NCBI RefSeq assembly: GCF_003609835.1
Contig: NZ_AP017898.1
Location: forward strand, 2,480,001 to 2,544,000
Origin: Sphingopyxis sp. FD7
GTDB taxonomy: Bacteria; Pseudomonadota; Alphaproteobacteria; Sphingomonadales; Sphingomonadaceae
Length of the DNA stretch: 64,000 bases
Direction of reading: 5' to 3'
Shown piece after piece: positions 23,785 through 31,005 of this stretch (position 1 is its first letter; each line of letters opens with the position of its first letter). The translations under genes were made by a program, and so were the position numbers. The notes under the pieces were generated by a model, which did no database searches, had not been told where the DNA came from, and saw only the letters and a program-made list of their open reading frames with translations.

Positions 23785-24579
23785 ATGAGTTTGGGCGACG
23801 AAATCCGTGGGCATCTTCCCTATTTGCGCCGCTACGCGCGCGCGCTGACCGGCAGCCAGCAGCATGGCGACAATTTTGTCCATGCGCTGCTGGAAGTGAT
23901 CGTTGCGGCGCCGGACGAGTTCCGCAGCGGCGCCAGCACCCGCATCGACCTGTACCGGAGTTTCCACCGCATCTGGGAAAGCGCCTATATCGACGATGGC
24001 GAGGGCAGCGACGACGCCGAAAACGTCCTCGTCCGCGCCGCGCACCAGCGGCTTCAGCAGATGACGCCGCTTGGGCGGCAGATCCTGTTGCTCACCGCGC
24101 TGGAGGGCTTTTCGGTCGAGGAAGCGGGACAGATCACGGGAACCGACACGGCGACGGTCGAATCGCTGCTTGCCGACGCGGTGGCTGACCTCGACCGCGA
24201 ATCGCGCACCTCGGTGCTCATCATCGAGGACGAGCCGCTGATCGCGATGGAACTCGAACAGATCGTCCGCGGACTCGGCCACGATGTCGCCGCGATCGCA
24301 ACGACGCACGAAGATGCGGTCGCGGCGTTCGAGAACACCGACGCCGGGCTGGTGCTTGCCGACATCCAGCTCGCTGACGGATCGTCGGGGATCGACGCGG
24401 TGCAGGATATTTTGGCACACGCGCCAGTGCCCGCCATCTTCATCACCGCCTTTCCCGAGCGGCTGCTCACCGGCGGACGGGTCGAACCGACCTTTCTCAT
24501 CTCCAAGCCGTTCCGCGAAAATACGGTGCGCGCCGCGATCAGCCAGAGCCTGCTCTTCACGCCCCAGCTCGCGGCATAG
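23785..24579 (+). CDS. phyR: General stress response regulator PhyR
   Basis: A 264-residue anti-anti-sigma factor. Residues 1-135 form a sigma-like domain resembling EcfG (LPYLRRYARALTGS in sigma-2, LTALEGFSVEEAGQITG in sigma-4). Residues 143-260 are a receiver domain with Asp193 in VLADIQLADG and the conserved Lys in LISKPF. On phosphorylation such proteins expose the sigma-like part and sequester NepR, freeing EcfG. ATG at 23785 has AGGGAGGCG before it. An EcfG-type promoter precedes it. Confidence 0.97.
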   Translation: MSLGDEIRGHLPYLRRYARALTGSQQHGDNFVHALLEVIVAAPDEFRSGASTRIDLYRSFHRIWESAYIDDGEGSDDAENVLVRAAHQRLQQMTPLGRQILLLTALEGFSVEEAGQITGTDTATVESLLADAVADLDRESRTSVLIIEDEPLIAMELEQIVRGLGHDVAAIATTHEDAVAAFENTDAGLVLADIQLADGSSGIDAVQDILAHAPVPAIFITAFPERLLTGGRVEPTFLISKPFRENTVRAAISQSLLFTPQLAA

Positions 24580-24626
24580 CATCGACACGATTTGCGGCAT
24601 CGGTCGGCGAAAGCCCGAAAAAAAAC

Positions 24627-25179
24627 TCAGTCCGGCGTCGGCGCACCACCCGTCAGCTCGTCGACATGGTCCATGATCGCGCGGAAGGCTTCGTTCGACG
24701 GCAATTCGTCGCTGCTCCGCCGCGGCATTTCGCCGCTTTCCAGGATCGCCTGGAGCGCCGCGCGTCCGCGCGACACGCGGCTTTTCATCGTGCCGATCGC
24801 GCAGCCGCAGATCGCTGCGCCTTCCTCATAGCTCAGCTGTCCCGCGCCGATCAGGATCAACGCTTCGCGCTGGTCGACGGGCAGCATCAACAGCGCGCGT
24901 TGAACGTCGGCGAGGTGGAGGCTGTCGTCCTGGTCGTCGGGCGCCACGAGCAGACGTTCGGCGGCGAGCTCGTCATATTCGGCGGTGAACTTCCTGCGCC
25001 GCATCTGCGACAGAAAACAGTTGCGCAGAATGACGAAAGCCCAGCTTTTCATGCTCGCAGGGCCGGGCACATATTGCGCGCGCCTTCCACGCCTTCAGCA
25101 TCGTTTCCTGCACCAGATCGTCGGCCAGATCCGCATTGCCCGTCAGGCTGCGCCCGAAGGCGCGCAGGTGCGGCAGCAT
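24627..25179 (-). pseudogene. Frameshifted EcfG-like sigma factor paralogue
   Basis: The sigma-2 part (MLPHLRAFGRSLTG...ETMLKAWKAR) and the remainder (QYVPGPASMKSWAFVILRN...GTMKSRVSRGRAAL...) are in different frames. The break is at about 25075-25084 in a GCGCGCGC run; comparison with the intact gene at 26137 suggests two bases lost. No ATG, GTG or TTG lies in frame upstream of Met 25179, though similarity continues for about 17 codons. The sigma-4 part is well preserved, so loss is recent, or the break is an assembly error in a GC repeat. It lies beside phyR and BLUF genes. Confidence 0.75.
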
Positions 25180-25303
25180 CGCCGCCAGCTCCTGCTTGAA
25201 GCTGGCGTCGTCGAGCGGTTGGGGCGTTATGGTGCTGATAAGAATCCCTTTGCCTGACGGTCGATTTTTCGCTGGCGTATGACGGGCTTAGCGCGCTCGC
25301 CGG

Positions 25304-25729
25304 TCATTGCAAGGGCGCCTGCCCGCCGGACGGCGGCGGGCGGCGGCCGAGCGCGACGAAATTGCCGAGCATCCGCTCGAACTCGGGATCGAGCCGGCCG
25401 TTCGCCGCCAGTCGGGCGAACTCCGCCTCGTGGCCGTGAAAGGCGGGTTCGTACAGCATGGCCCAGTCGGCGAAATCGCGTCGCTCGATCGCGCGGCGCC
25501 GGATTTCGATCATCCCGCTGTGCCGCGAATCGTCCCGAATCACCGCCAGGCAAGCATCGACGCGATCGGCAGGCCCTTCGAGCAATTGCATGAAATTATG
25601 CCCGTTATAGATGAGCGCGCCGGTCAGCGCGTCGCGGGCATTGTTGCGGCGCGAACTCGTCAATATGGCGTTGATGTCGGCGGGTGAAAGCAGCGGGTCG
25701 GCGACGCTGACATAGATTACGGAAAGCAA
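25304..25729 (-). CDS. BLUF-domain blue-light sensor protein
   Basis: A 141-residue protein that is essentially one BLUF domain. The FAD-site residues are in place: Tyr6 (SVIYVS), Asn30 (SSRRNNARDALTGALIY) and Gln48 (NFMQLLEG), with the later SGMIEIRRRAIERRDFADW segment. BLUF proteins bind FAD and shift hydrogen bonds on blue-light exposure. With no output domain it must act through a partner. The stress locus on both sides makes PhyR, NepR, a sigma factor or the HWE kinase candidate partners; this is inference. The short C-terminal tail (PPPSGGQAPLQ) is low complexity. Confidence 0.92.
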   Translation of the reverse strand: MLSVIYVSVADPLLSPADINAILTSSRRNNARDALTGALIYNGHNFMQLLEGPADRVDACLAVIRDDSRHSGMIEIRRRAIERRDFADWAMLYEPAFHGHEAEFARLAANGRLDPEFERMLGNFVALGRRPPPSGGQAPLQ

Positions 25730-25846
25730 GTGGTCACGCTCCAGTCGTTCGGCGCAATGGCCCTACCGTGTGACCCCTCACAGGCGCCTGATTAGGACGA
25801 GTGTGGCTTCCTGGCAACGCATTCGTCGCAAAAATCGGGTGGCGGG

Positions 25847-25871
25847 GGAACCCTGGGCGTATTTCCTCGTT
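25847..25871 (+). promoter_or_regulatory. EcfG-type promoter of nepR-ecfG
   Basis: GGAAC at 25847-25851 and CGTT at 25868-25871 are 16 bases apart, a perfect match to the EcfG consensus. The -10 element ends only 8 bases before the ATG at 25880. Confidence 0.82.
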
Positions 25872-25879
25872 GCTCTCGC

Positions 25880-26137
25880 ATGGCAACGCAAGGCAACAAA
25901 GGAATGGATGACAAGGGGTCACCGCGACCCCTGGGCGCCGATGCGCCGCGCCGCGCGCAGGGAAGCTTTCCCGGGACGCATGGCGACGAATGGCATCGCA
26001 CGCTGACCGGGCGGCAGGCGCCCGAACCGGTGAGCGCGAAACTGCGCATGATCTATGGCAATATCGTCGCCGAGCCATTGCCCGACCATATGCTCGACCT
26101 GCTTGCGCAGATCGAGCAAACAAGCCCCAAATCATAA
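25880..26137 (+). CDS. nepR: Anti-sigma factor NepR
   Basis: An 85-residue anti-sigma factor that holds EcfG inactive. The family core SAKLRMIYGNIVAEPLPDHM followed by LDLLAQIE is at residues about 52-80, after an unstructured N-terminus. ATG 25880 lies 8 bases past the EcfG-type -10 element, so translation from it would be nearly leaderless; Met9 at 25904 is an alternative start. The stop overlaps the ecfG ATG (TAATG), giving coupled expression of the pair. PhyR, its release factor, is encoded 1.3 kb upstream. Confidence 0.92.
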   Translation: MATQGNKGMDDKGSPRPLGADAPRRAQGSFPGTHGDEWHRTLTGRQAPEPVSAKLRMIYGNIVAEPLPDHMLDLLAQIEQTSPKS

Positions 26138-26772
26138 TGACCGCCCCCACCGCCGCCGCCTCGCGGCCGCAGGCCGACGCGCTTTCGGACAGCGAATTCA
26201 AGGCCCTGCTCGCGGACGTCATTCCCCATCTGCGCGCCTATGGCCGCAGCCTCTCGGGCAACCCCGACCTCGCCGACGACCTGACACAGGACACGATGGT
26301 CAAGGCGTGGGCGTCGCGCGACCGGTTCGAGCGCGGCACGTCGATCAAGGCGTGGACCTTCGTGATCCTGCGCAACACCTTTCTGTCGCAGATGCGCCGC
26401 AACAAGTTTGTCGGCGAATATGACGAAACCGCCGTCGAACGCTCCATGTCGACCCCCGCAAGCCAGGAGGAAAGCGGCGAAATGGCCGACCTGCAACGCG
26501 GGCTGATGGAATTGCCGCAGGATCAGCGCGAGGCGCTGATCCTGGTCGGCGCGGGCGGCATGTCGTACGAGGAAGCGGCGAGCATCTGCGGCTGCGCGCT
26601 TGGCACGATGAAAAGCCGCGTGTCGCGCGCGCGCGCCGCGCTCGAGGACATCATGGCGCGCGGCCAGTTCGCGCAGAAGCGCGCCGACACGCCGCCCGCA
26701 AGCGAAGCAGTCGATGCGATCATGGACAGCGTCGAGGAAATCGCCGCGCGCCGCGAGGCGGCGAACCGGTAA
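26137..26772 (+). CDS. ecfG: General stress response sigma factor EcfG
   Basis: A 211-residue extracytoplasmic-function sigma factor. Sigma-2 (about 20-95: HLRAYGRSLSGNPDLADDLT, then KAWTFVILRNTFLSQMRR) and sigma-4 (about 120-175: LPQDQREALILVGAGGMSYE, then CALGTMKSRVSRARAAL) are complete. It directs RNA polymerase to GGAAC-N16/17-CGTT promoters, two of which are in this locus. Translation is coupled to nepR by a one-base overlap, with no separate ribosome site. A second, frameshifted copy lies at 24627-25179. Confidence 0.96.
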   Translation: MTAPTAAASRPQADALSDSEFKALLADVIPHLRAYGRSLSGNPDLADDLTQDTMVKAWASRDRFERGTSIKAWTFVILRNTFLSQMRRNKFVGEYDETAVERSMSTPASQEESGEMADLQRGLMELPQDQREALILVGAGGMSYEEAASICGCALGTMKSRVSRARAALEDIMARGQFAQKRADTPPASEAVDAIMDSVEEIAARREAANR

Positions 26773-26778
26773 TGGCCC

Positions 26779-26867
26779 GTCGTCCCCGCGAAGGCGGGGG
26801 CCGTCGGCGGTTTACGCCACGCCGCCGGGCAAGGCTTCCAGCGGCCCCGCCTCCACGGGGGCGACGG
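26779..26867. repeat. Dispersed palindromic repeat, family B, copy 1
   Basis: GTCGTCCCCGCGAAGGCGGG at one end pairs with the complement of CCCGCCTCCACGGGGGCGAC at the other. Related copies lie at 42328, 49790 and 58215. It directly follows the ecfG stop. Confidence 0.75.
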
Positions 26868-26944
26868 ATGGTTTCACGTCCCTCGACAACGGCGCGCCGC
26901 TGCGTCAAAACAACAGCTCTTCCCCAGCCAAGCGAGATTTTCCG

Positions 26945-28120
26945 ATGAGAAATCTTCCTCCCCTTGCTTTGATCGCCGCGCTTGCGGTGGCCGCCTGCTC
27001 GGCGCCGGCGAGCACGAAAGCCGCGTCCGCCGACGCCGCCGCGCTCGACGCATCGGGCGACCATCCCGCCGCCCCGCTCGCCGATGCCCCCTTCACGGTG
27101 CAGGAGGTCGCGCGCTTCGACGAGCCCTGGGCGATGACCTTCCTGCCCGGCACCCGCGCCGCGCTGGTCACCGAAAAAGCAGGCAAGCTGAAACTGTGGC
27201 AGGAAAGCGGCCCGACGCTCGACGTCGCGGGGACTCCCGCGGTTGCCTATGGCGGCCAGGGCGGCTTCGGCGACGTCATCGTCGCGCCCGATTTTGCGAC
27301 CACCGGCACGATTTACCTGAGCTGGGTCGAAGCGGGCCGCGACGGCACCTATGGCGCGGTCGCGGGCCGCGCAAAGCTGGTCCAGGGCGCCGCACCGCGC
27401 ATCGAGGGGCTGGAGATCATCTGGAAACAGGCGCCGAAGGTCACGGGCCGCGGTCATTATTCGCACCGCCTCGCCTTCTCGCCCGACGGCAAATATCTGT
27501 TCATCGCCTCGGGCGAACGGCAAAAGTTCGACCCGGCGCAGGACATGACGGGCAATCTCGGCAAGATCGTCCGCCTCAACCCCGACGGCAGCGTCCCCGC
27601 CGACAATCCCTTTGCCGGCGAAGACGGCGTTACGGCCCAAATCTGGTCGCTGGGCCACCGCAACATCCTGGGCCTCGCCTTCGACGGTGCCGGGCGGCTG
27701 TGGAATCAGGAAATGGGGCCGCGCCACGGCGACGAGGTCAATCTGGTCGAGGCAAAGGCCAATTATGGCTATCCGATCGTGTCGAACGGCGACCATTATG
27801 ACGGCCGTGACATCCCGGACCATCCGACGCGCCCGGAGTTTGCGGCGCCAAAGCTGTGGTGGAACCCCGCGGTCTCGCCAGCCGGGCTCGCCTTTTATGG
27901 CGGCGACCTTTATCCGGGCTGGAAAAACAGCCTGTTGATGGGCGCGCTGTCGGGCGAGGGACTGGTGCAGATGCGGATCGACGGCGAAGCGCTCCACAAG
28001 GCGGGGCGCTGGGACTTCGGCACGCGCATCCGCGAAGTGGAGGTGCGCGATGACGGCACCGTCTGGCTGCTCACCGACGGCGACGACGGCAAGCTGGTGA
28101 AGCTGGTGCCGAAAGGATAA
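26945..28120 (+). CDS. PQQ-dependent sugar dehydrogenase-type lipoprotein
   Basis: A 391-residue beta-propeller of the glucose/sorbosone dehydrogenase (soluble aldose dehydrogenase, YliI-like) family. The signal peptide ends in the lipobox LAVAAC, so it is a lipoprotein of the periplasmic side. Conserved blocks are visible: FDEPWAMTFLPG, GGQGGFGDVIVAPDF, GRGHYSHRLAFSPDGKYLF, WSLGHRNILGLAFDGAGRLW and GPRHGDEVN. PQQ binding is family knowledge. The ATG at 26945 begins the signal peptide; upstream frame is repeat sequence. The hydrolase downstream starts 10 bp later, so they may be cotranscribed. Confidence 0.92.
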   Translation: MRNLPPLALIAALAVAACSAPASTKAASADAAALDASGDHPAAPLADAPFTVQEVARFDEPWAMTFLPGTRAALVTEKAGKLKLWQESGPTLDVAGTPAVAYGGQGGFGDVIVAPDFATTGTIYLSWVEAGRDGTYGAVAGRAKLVQGAAPRIEGLEIIWKQAPKVTGRGHYSHRLAFSPDGKYLFIASGERQKFDPAQDMTGNLGKIVRLNPDGSVPADNPFAGEDGVTAQIWSLGHRNILGLAFDGAGRLWNQEMGPRHGDEVNLVEAKANYGYPIVSNGDHYDGRDIPDHPTRPEFAAPKLWWNPAVSPAGLAFYGGDLYPGWKNSLLMGALSGEGLVQMRIDGEALHKAGRWDFGTRIREVEVRDDGTVWLLTDGDDGKLVKLVPKG

Positions 28121-28130
28121 GAGCCGCCGC

Positions 28131-28880
28131 ATGTTCCGCGGTTTCCTCACCCGGCGCGCCGAATGGCCCGCGCATATCCCCGATCCCGACGCGCCGCCGC
28201 CGCTGAAGCTCTTGTGGCGCGAAGTCGGGGCGCTGGCGCGCGCGGTGGCCGCCCGCATCCGCCCGCTGCCGCCCGAGCCCAATCCCGACAGCGACCATCC
28301 GCCCGTCATGGTGCTTCCGGGGTTCCTGTCGGGCGACTGGGCGACCAAGGGGCTGCGCGCCGACCTCCGCCGCGCGGGCTTTCGCTGCTATGCCTGGGGC
28401 CTCGGCTTCAACCGCGGCGCGACCCCCGACATCATCGAACGGATCGACACCCGCGTGCAATGGATCATCGACCGCACCGGCTATGCGCCCGCGCTGGTGG
28501 GGTGGAGCCTTGGCGGCATTTATGCGCGCGAATATGCGAAGCGCCACCCCGACAAGGTCGCGCGCGTCGTCACGCTGGGCTCGCCCTTTTCGGGCAGCCG
28601 CCGTGCCAATCGCGCCTGGCGGCTCTATCACCTGATCGCGCGCCACCCGGTCGACAATCCGCCGATCGACTTTCACCCCGCGCCGCGCCCCGAAATGCCG
28701 ACCTTCGCGCTCTGGTCAAAGCATGACGGCGTCGTCGCGGTGAACAGCGCGCGCGGCCAGCCGCACGAAAGCGACCGCGCGGTCGAGGTCGATTGCAGCC
28801 ATATGGGCTTTGCCTATGCCCCCACCTCGGTCGCGGCGATCGTCAAGGCGCTAACCGAAGAGGTAACGCCGTCAGCGTGA
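28131..28880 (+). CDS. Alpha/beta hydrolase (lipase/PGAP1-like)
   Basis: A 249-residue alpha/beta hydrolase without signal peptide. VMVLPGFLSGDW gives the oxyanion-side loop, GWSLGG (about 123-128) holds the nucleophile Ser, WSKHDGVV is the likely Asp strand and CSHMGFAYAP the His. Resembles triacylglycerol lipase-like or PGAP1-like esterases. It lies 10 bp after the sugar dehydrogenase gene on the same strand and convergent to fabF. The substrate is unknown. Confidence 0.87.
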   Translation: MFRGFLTRRAEWPAHIPDPDAPPPLKLLWREVGALARAVAARIRPLPPEPNPDSDHPPVMVLPGFLSGDWATKGLRADLRRAGFRCYAWGLGFNRGATPDIIERIDTRVQWIIDRTGYAPALVGWSLGGIYAREYAKRHPDKVARVVTLGSPFSGSRRANRAWRLYHLIARHPVDNPPIDFHPAPRPEMPTFALWSKHDGVVAVNSARGQPHESDRAVEVDCSHMGFAYAPTSVAAIVKALTEEVTPSA

Positions 28881-28966
28881 TCCGCTCGGCGCCATGGGCG
28901 CATGGCGAGGACCGCGCGTTCGCGAGCCAGGCTCGCCCCGCCGCAAGTCGACCGCAGGGATAATGG

Positions 28967-30226
28967 TCAGTCGACCGCCTTGACGATCAAACTCGCGTTG
29001 GTGCCGCCGAAACCGAAGCTGTTGTTGAGCGCGGCGCGCACCTTGCGCTTCCTGGCGACCTTGGGAACCAGGTCGGCGCCTTCGGTGCCCTCGTCGGGAT
29101 TGTCGAGGTTGAGCGTCGGGGGCACGATCTGGTCGCGGATCGCGAGGATGCAGAAGATCGTCTCGACCGCCCCCGCGCCGCCGAGCAGGTGGCCGATCGC
29201 CGACTTGGTCGAGCTCATCGACACATTGGCCATCGCGTCGCCGAACAGCCGCTTCACCGCACCCAGCTCGATCGTGTCGGCCATCGTCGAGGTGCCGTGG
29301 GCGTTGATATAGTCGATGTCGGCGGGGGTCATGCCCGCCTTTTTCAGCGCCGCGCTCATCGAGCGGAAGGCGCCGTCCATTTCCGGGTCCGGTGCGGTGA
29401 CGTGATAGGCGTCGCCCGACAGGCCGTAACCGACGACTTCGGCGTAGATTTTCGCGCCGCGCGCCCTGGCGTGCTCATATTCCTCAAGCACGACGACGCC
29501 CGCGCCCTCGCCCATCACAAAGCCGTCGCGGTCCTTGTCATAGGGGCGGCTCGCCTGTTCGGGACGATCATTATAGCTCATGTTGAGCGCGCGCGCCTGC
29601 GCGAAGCCGGCGATGCCGATCGGGCAGATCGTCGCCTCGGCGCCGCCCGCCAGCATGATGTCGGCATCGTCGTCACGGATCATCCGCGCCGCGTCGCCGA
29701 TCGAATGCGCGCCGGTCGAACAGGCGGTGACGACCGCGTGGTTGGGGCCTTTCAGGCCATATTTGATGCTGACCTGCCCCGAAATGAGGTTGATGAGGCG
29801 GCCGTGGACGAAATGCGGCGACACGCGGCCCGGCCCCTTTTCGGCGAGCAAGAGGCTTTCGCTTTCGATCCCCGGCAGGCCGCCGATGCCCGATCCGATC
29901 GAGCAGCCCGCGCGGACCTTCTGTTCCTCGGTCAGCTCGGTGAGCCCCGCATCCTCGAGCGCCTGGCCCGCGGCGTCGATGCCATAGATGATGAAGGGGT
30001 CGACCTGGCGCTGTACCTTGTGATCGACGCGCTTGCCGGGATCGAAGCCATATTCGTGATCGGCGGGCTTCACTTCGCACGCGATCGTGCATTTCTGGTC
30101 CGAGGCGTCGAACTTCGTAATCGGGCCCGCGCCCGATTTGCCCGCGATCAGATTTTTCCAGCTGGTTTCAACATCGCCGCCCAGCGGCGTCACCAAACCC
30201 AAACCCGTCACCACAACCCGGCGCAT
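28967..30226 (-). CDS. fabF: Beta-ketoacyl-ACP synthase II
   Basis: A 419-residue condensing enzyme of fatty acid elongation. The catalytic Cys-His-His triad is in TACSTGAHS, NAHGTSTMAD and SAIGHLLGGAG, and the C-terminal NNSFGFGGTNASL is present. The ATG at 30226 fits the AAAGGA ribosome site, whereas the ATG two codons upstream abuts it. acpP lies just upstream on the same strand, the common order, but a rho-independent terminator and a repeat separate them, so fabF probably has its own promoter or relies on readthrough. Confidence 0.97.
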   Translation of the reverse strand: MRRVVVTGLGLVTPLGGDVETSWKNLIAGKSGAGPITKFDASDQKCTIACEVKPADHEYGFDPGKRVDHKVQRQVDPFIIYGIDAAGQALEDAGLTELTEEQKVRAGCSIGSGIGGLPGIESESLLLAEKGPGRVSPHFVHGRLINLISGQVSIKYGLKGPNHAVVTACSTGAHSIGDAARMIRDDDADIMLAGGAEATICPIGIAGFAQARALNMSYNDRPEQASRPYDKDRDGFVMGEGAGVVVLEEYEHARARGAKIYAEVVGYGLSGDAYHVTAPDPEMDGAFRSMSAALKKAGMTPADIDYINAHGTSTMADTIELGAVKRLFGDAMANVSMSSTKSAIGHLLGGAGAVETIFCILAIRDQIVPPTLNLDNPDEGTEGADLVPKVARKRKVRAALNNSFGFGGTNASLIVKAVD

Positions 30227-30340
30227 AGTCATTCCTTTCGTCGGCCCTGTTCCCTCAGGGTGCCGCTTCATATGATTTGCATCGTCAACCCGACGGAGGC
30301 CGGGGTCTCGCCCTCGCGACCTGTGACCGCCGAACCGGCG

Positions 30341-30415
30341 AGATCCCGGCTTTCGGCCTTTCGGCTGAAGCTTACCCCGAGCGACTGCCAAGGCAGCCGA
30401 AGGGCCGGGATGACG
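30341..30415. repeat. Palindromic repeat between fabF and acpP (GATCCCGGCTTTCGG type)
   Basis: GAGATCCCGGCTTTCGG and CCGAAGGGCCGGGATGAC are imperfect inverted repeats. Similar ends occur at 51597-51670. Nothing else is recognisable in the roughly 300-bp gap except the acpP terminator. Confidence 0.6.
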
Positions 30416-30444
30416 GATGTAGCGCTGTGCCAGGCTACATCCAT

Positions 30445-30492
30445 AAAAAAAGCTTCCCGGCCACCGCGCACAAGCGCTCGGGACCGGGAAGC
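30445..30492 (-). terminator. Rho-independent terminator of acpP
   Basis: On the minus strand GCTTCCCGG and CCGGGAAGC form a perfect 9-bp stem followed by seven T, 44 bp beyond the acpP stop and before fabF. Confidence 0.85.
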
Positions 30493-30535
30493 CGGAAACG
30501 CGTGGACGGCTCCGGCATGGCCGGACCGCAGAGCC

Positions 30536-30772
30536 TTAGCCCTTGTTCGCTTCGATATAGTCGATCGCGTCCTTGACGGTGGCGATCTTTTCCGCCGCAT
30601 CGTCAGGGATTTCGACCCCGAATTCTTCCTCGAACGCCATCACCAGTTCGACGATGTCGAGGCTGTCGGCGCCCAGATCGTCGATGAAGCTCGCTTCTTC
30701 GGTGACCTTGTCGGCTTCGACGCCCAGATGTTCGACGACGATCTTTTTAACCTTTTCGGCCGAATCGCTCAT
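30536..30772 (-). CDS. acpP: Acyl carrier protein
   Basis: A 78-residue, strongly acidic carrier protein. The phosphopantetheine Ser is in [19 protein letters not shown], at residue 37. It carries acyl intermediates through fatty acid synthesis and feeds FabF, encoded next on the same strand. A good minus-strand ribosome site (AAAAAGGAA) precedes the ATG, consistent with high expression. A strong terminator follows it. Confidence 0.98.
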   Translation of the reverse strand: MSDSAEKVKKIVVEHLGVEADKVTEEASFIDDLGADSLDIVELVMAFEEEFGVEIPDDAAEKIATVKDAIDYIEANKG

Positions 30773-31005
30773 GCACAGTTCCTTTTTCTGACCTGTTCGT
30801 GAATGTTGGAAATTGCCCTAGTGTCCATGCGCGGGGCTGGCAAGAGGGCTGGCGCGGACCACCCGCCGATGCGGCCTGTCATCCCTGTCGCATTGCCCGA
30901 AACGCGGGCGCGCCCCTTTCCGCCCCTCTGGCGCCCGTCGCCGAAATAGGCACCGCGATCCCCGCGCGAAAGACCGGGCGCCGCGAATAATCGGCGCGCG
31001 GAGGC

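Noticed and set aside
21063..24188. A 1041-residue open frame on the plus strand
   Set aside because: It lies antisense over the exonuclease and HWE kinase genes, is Arg/Ala/His-rich without any family motif, and is a high-GC shadow.
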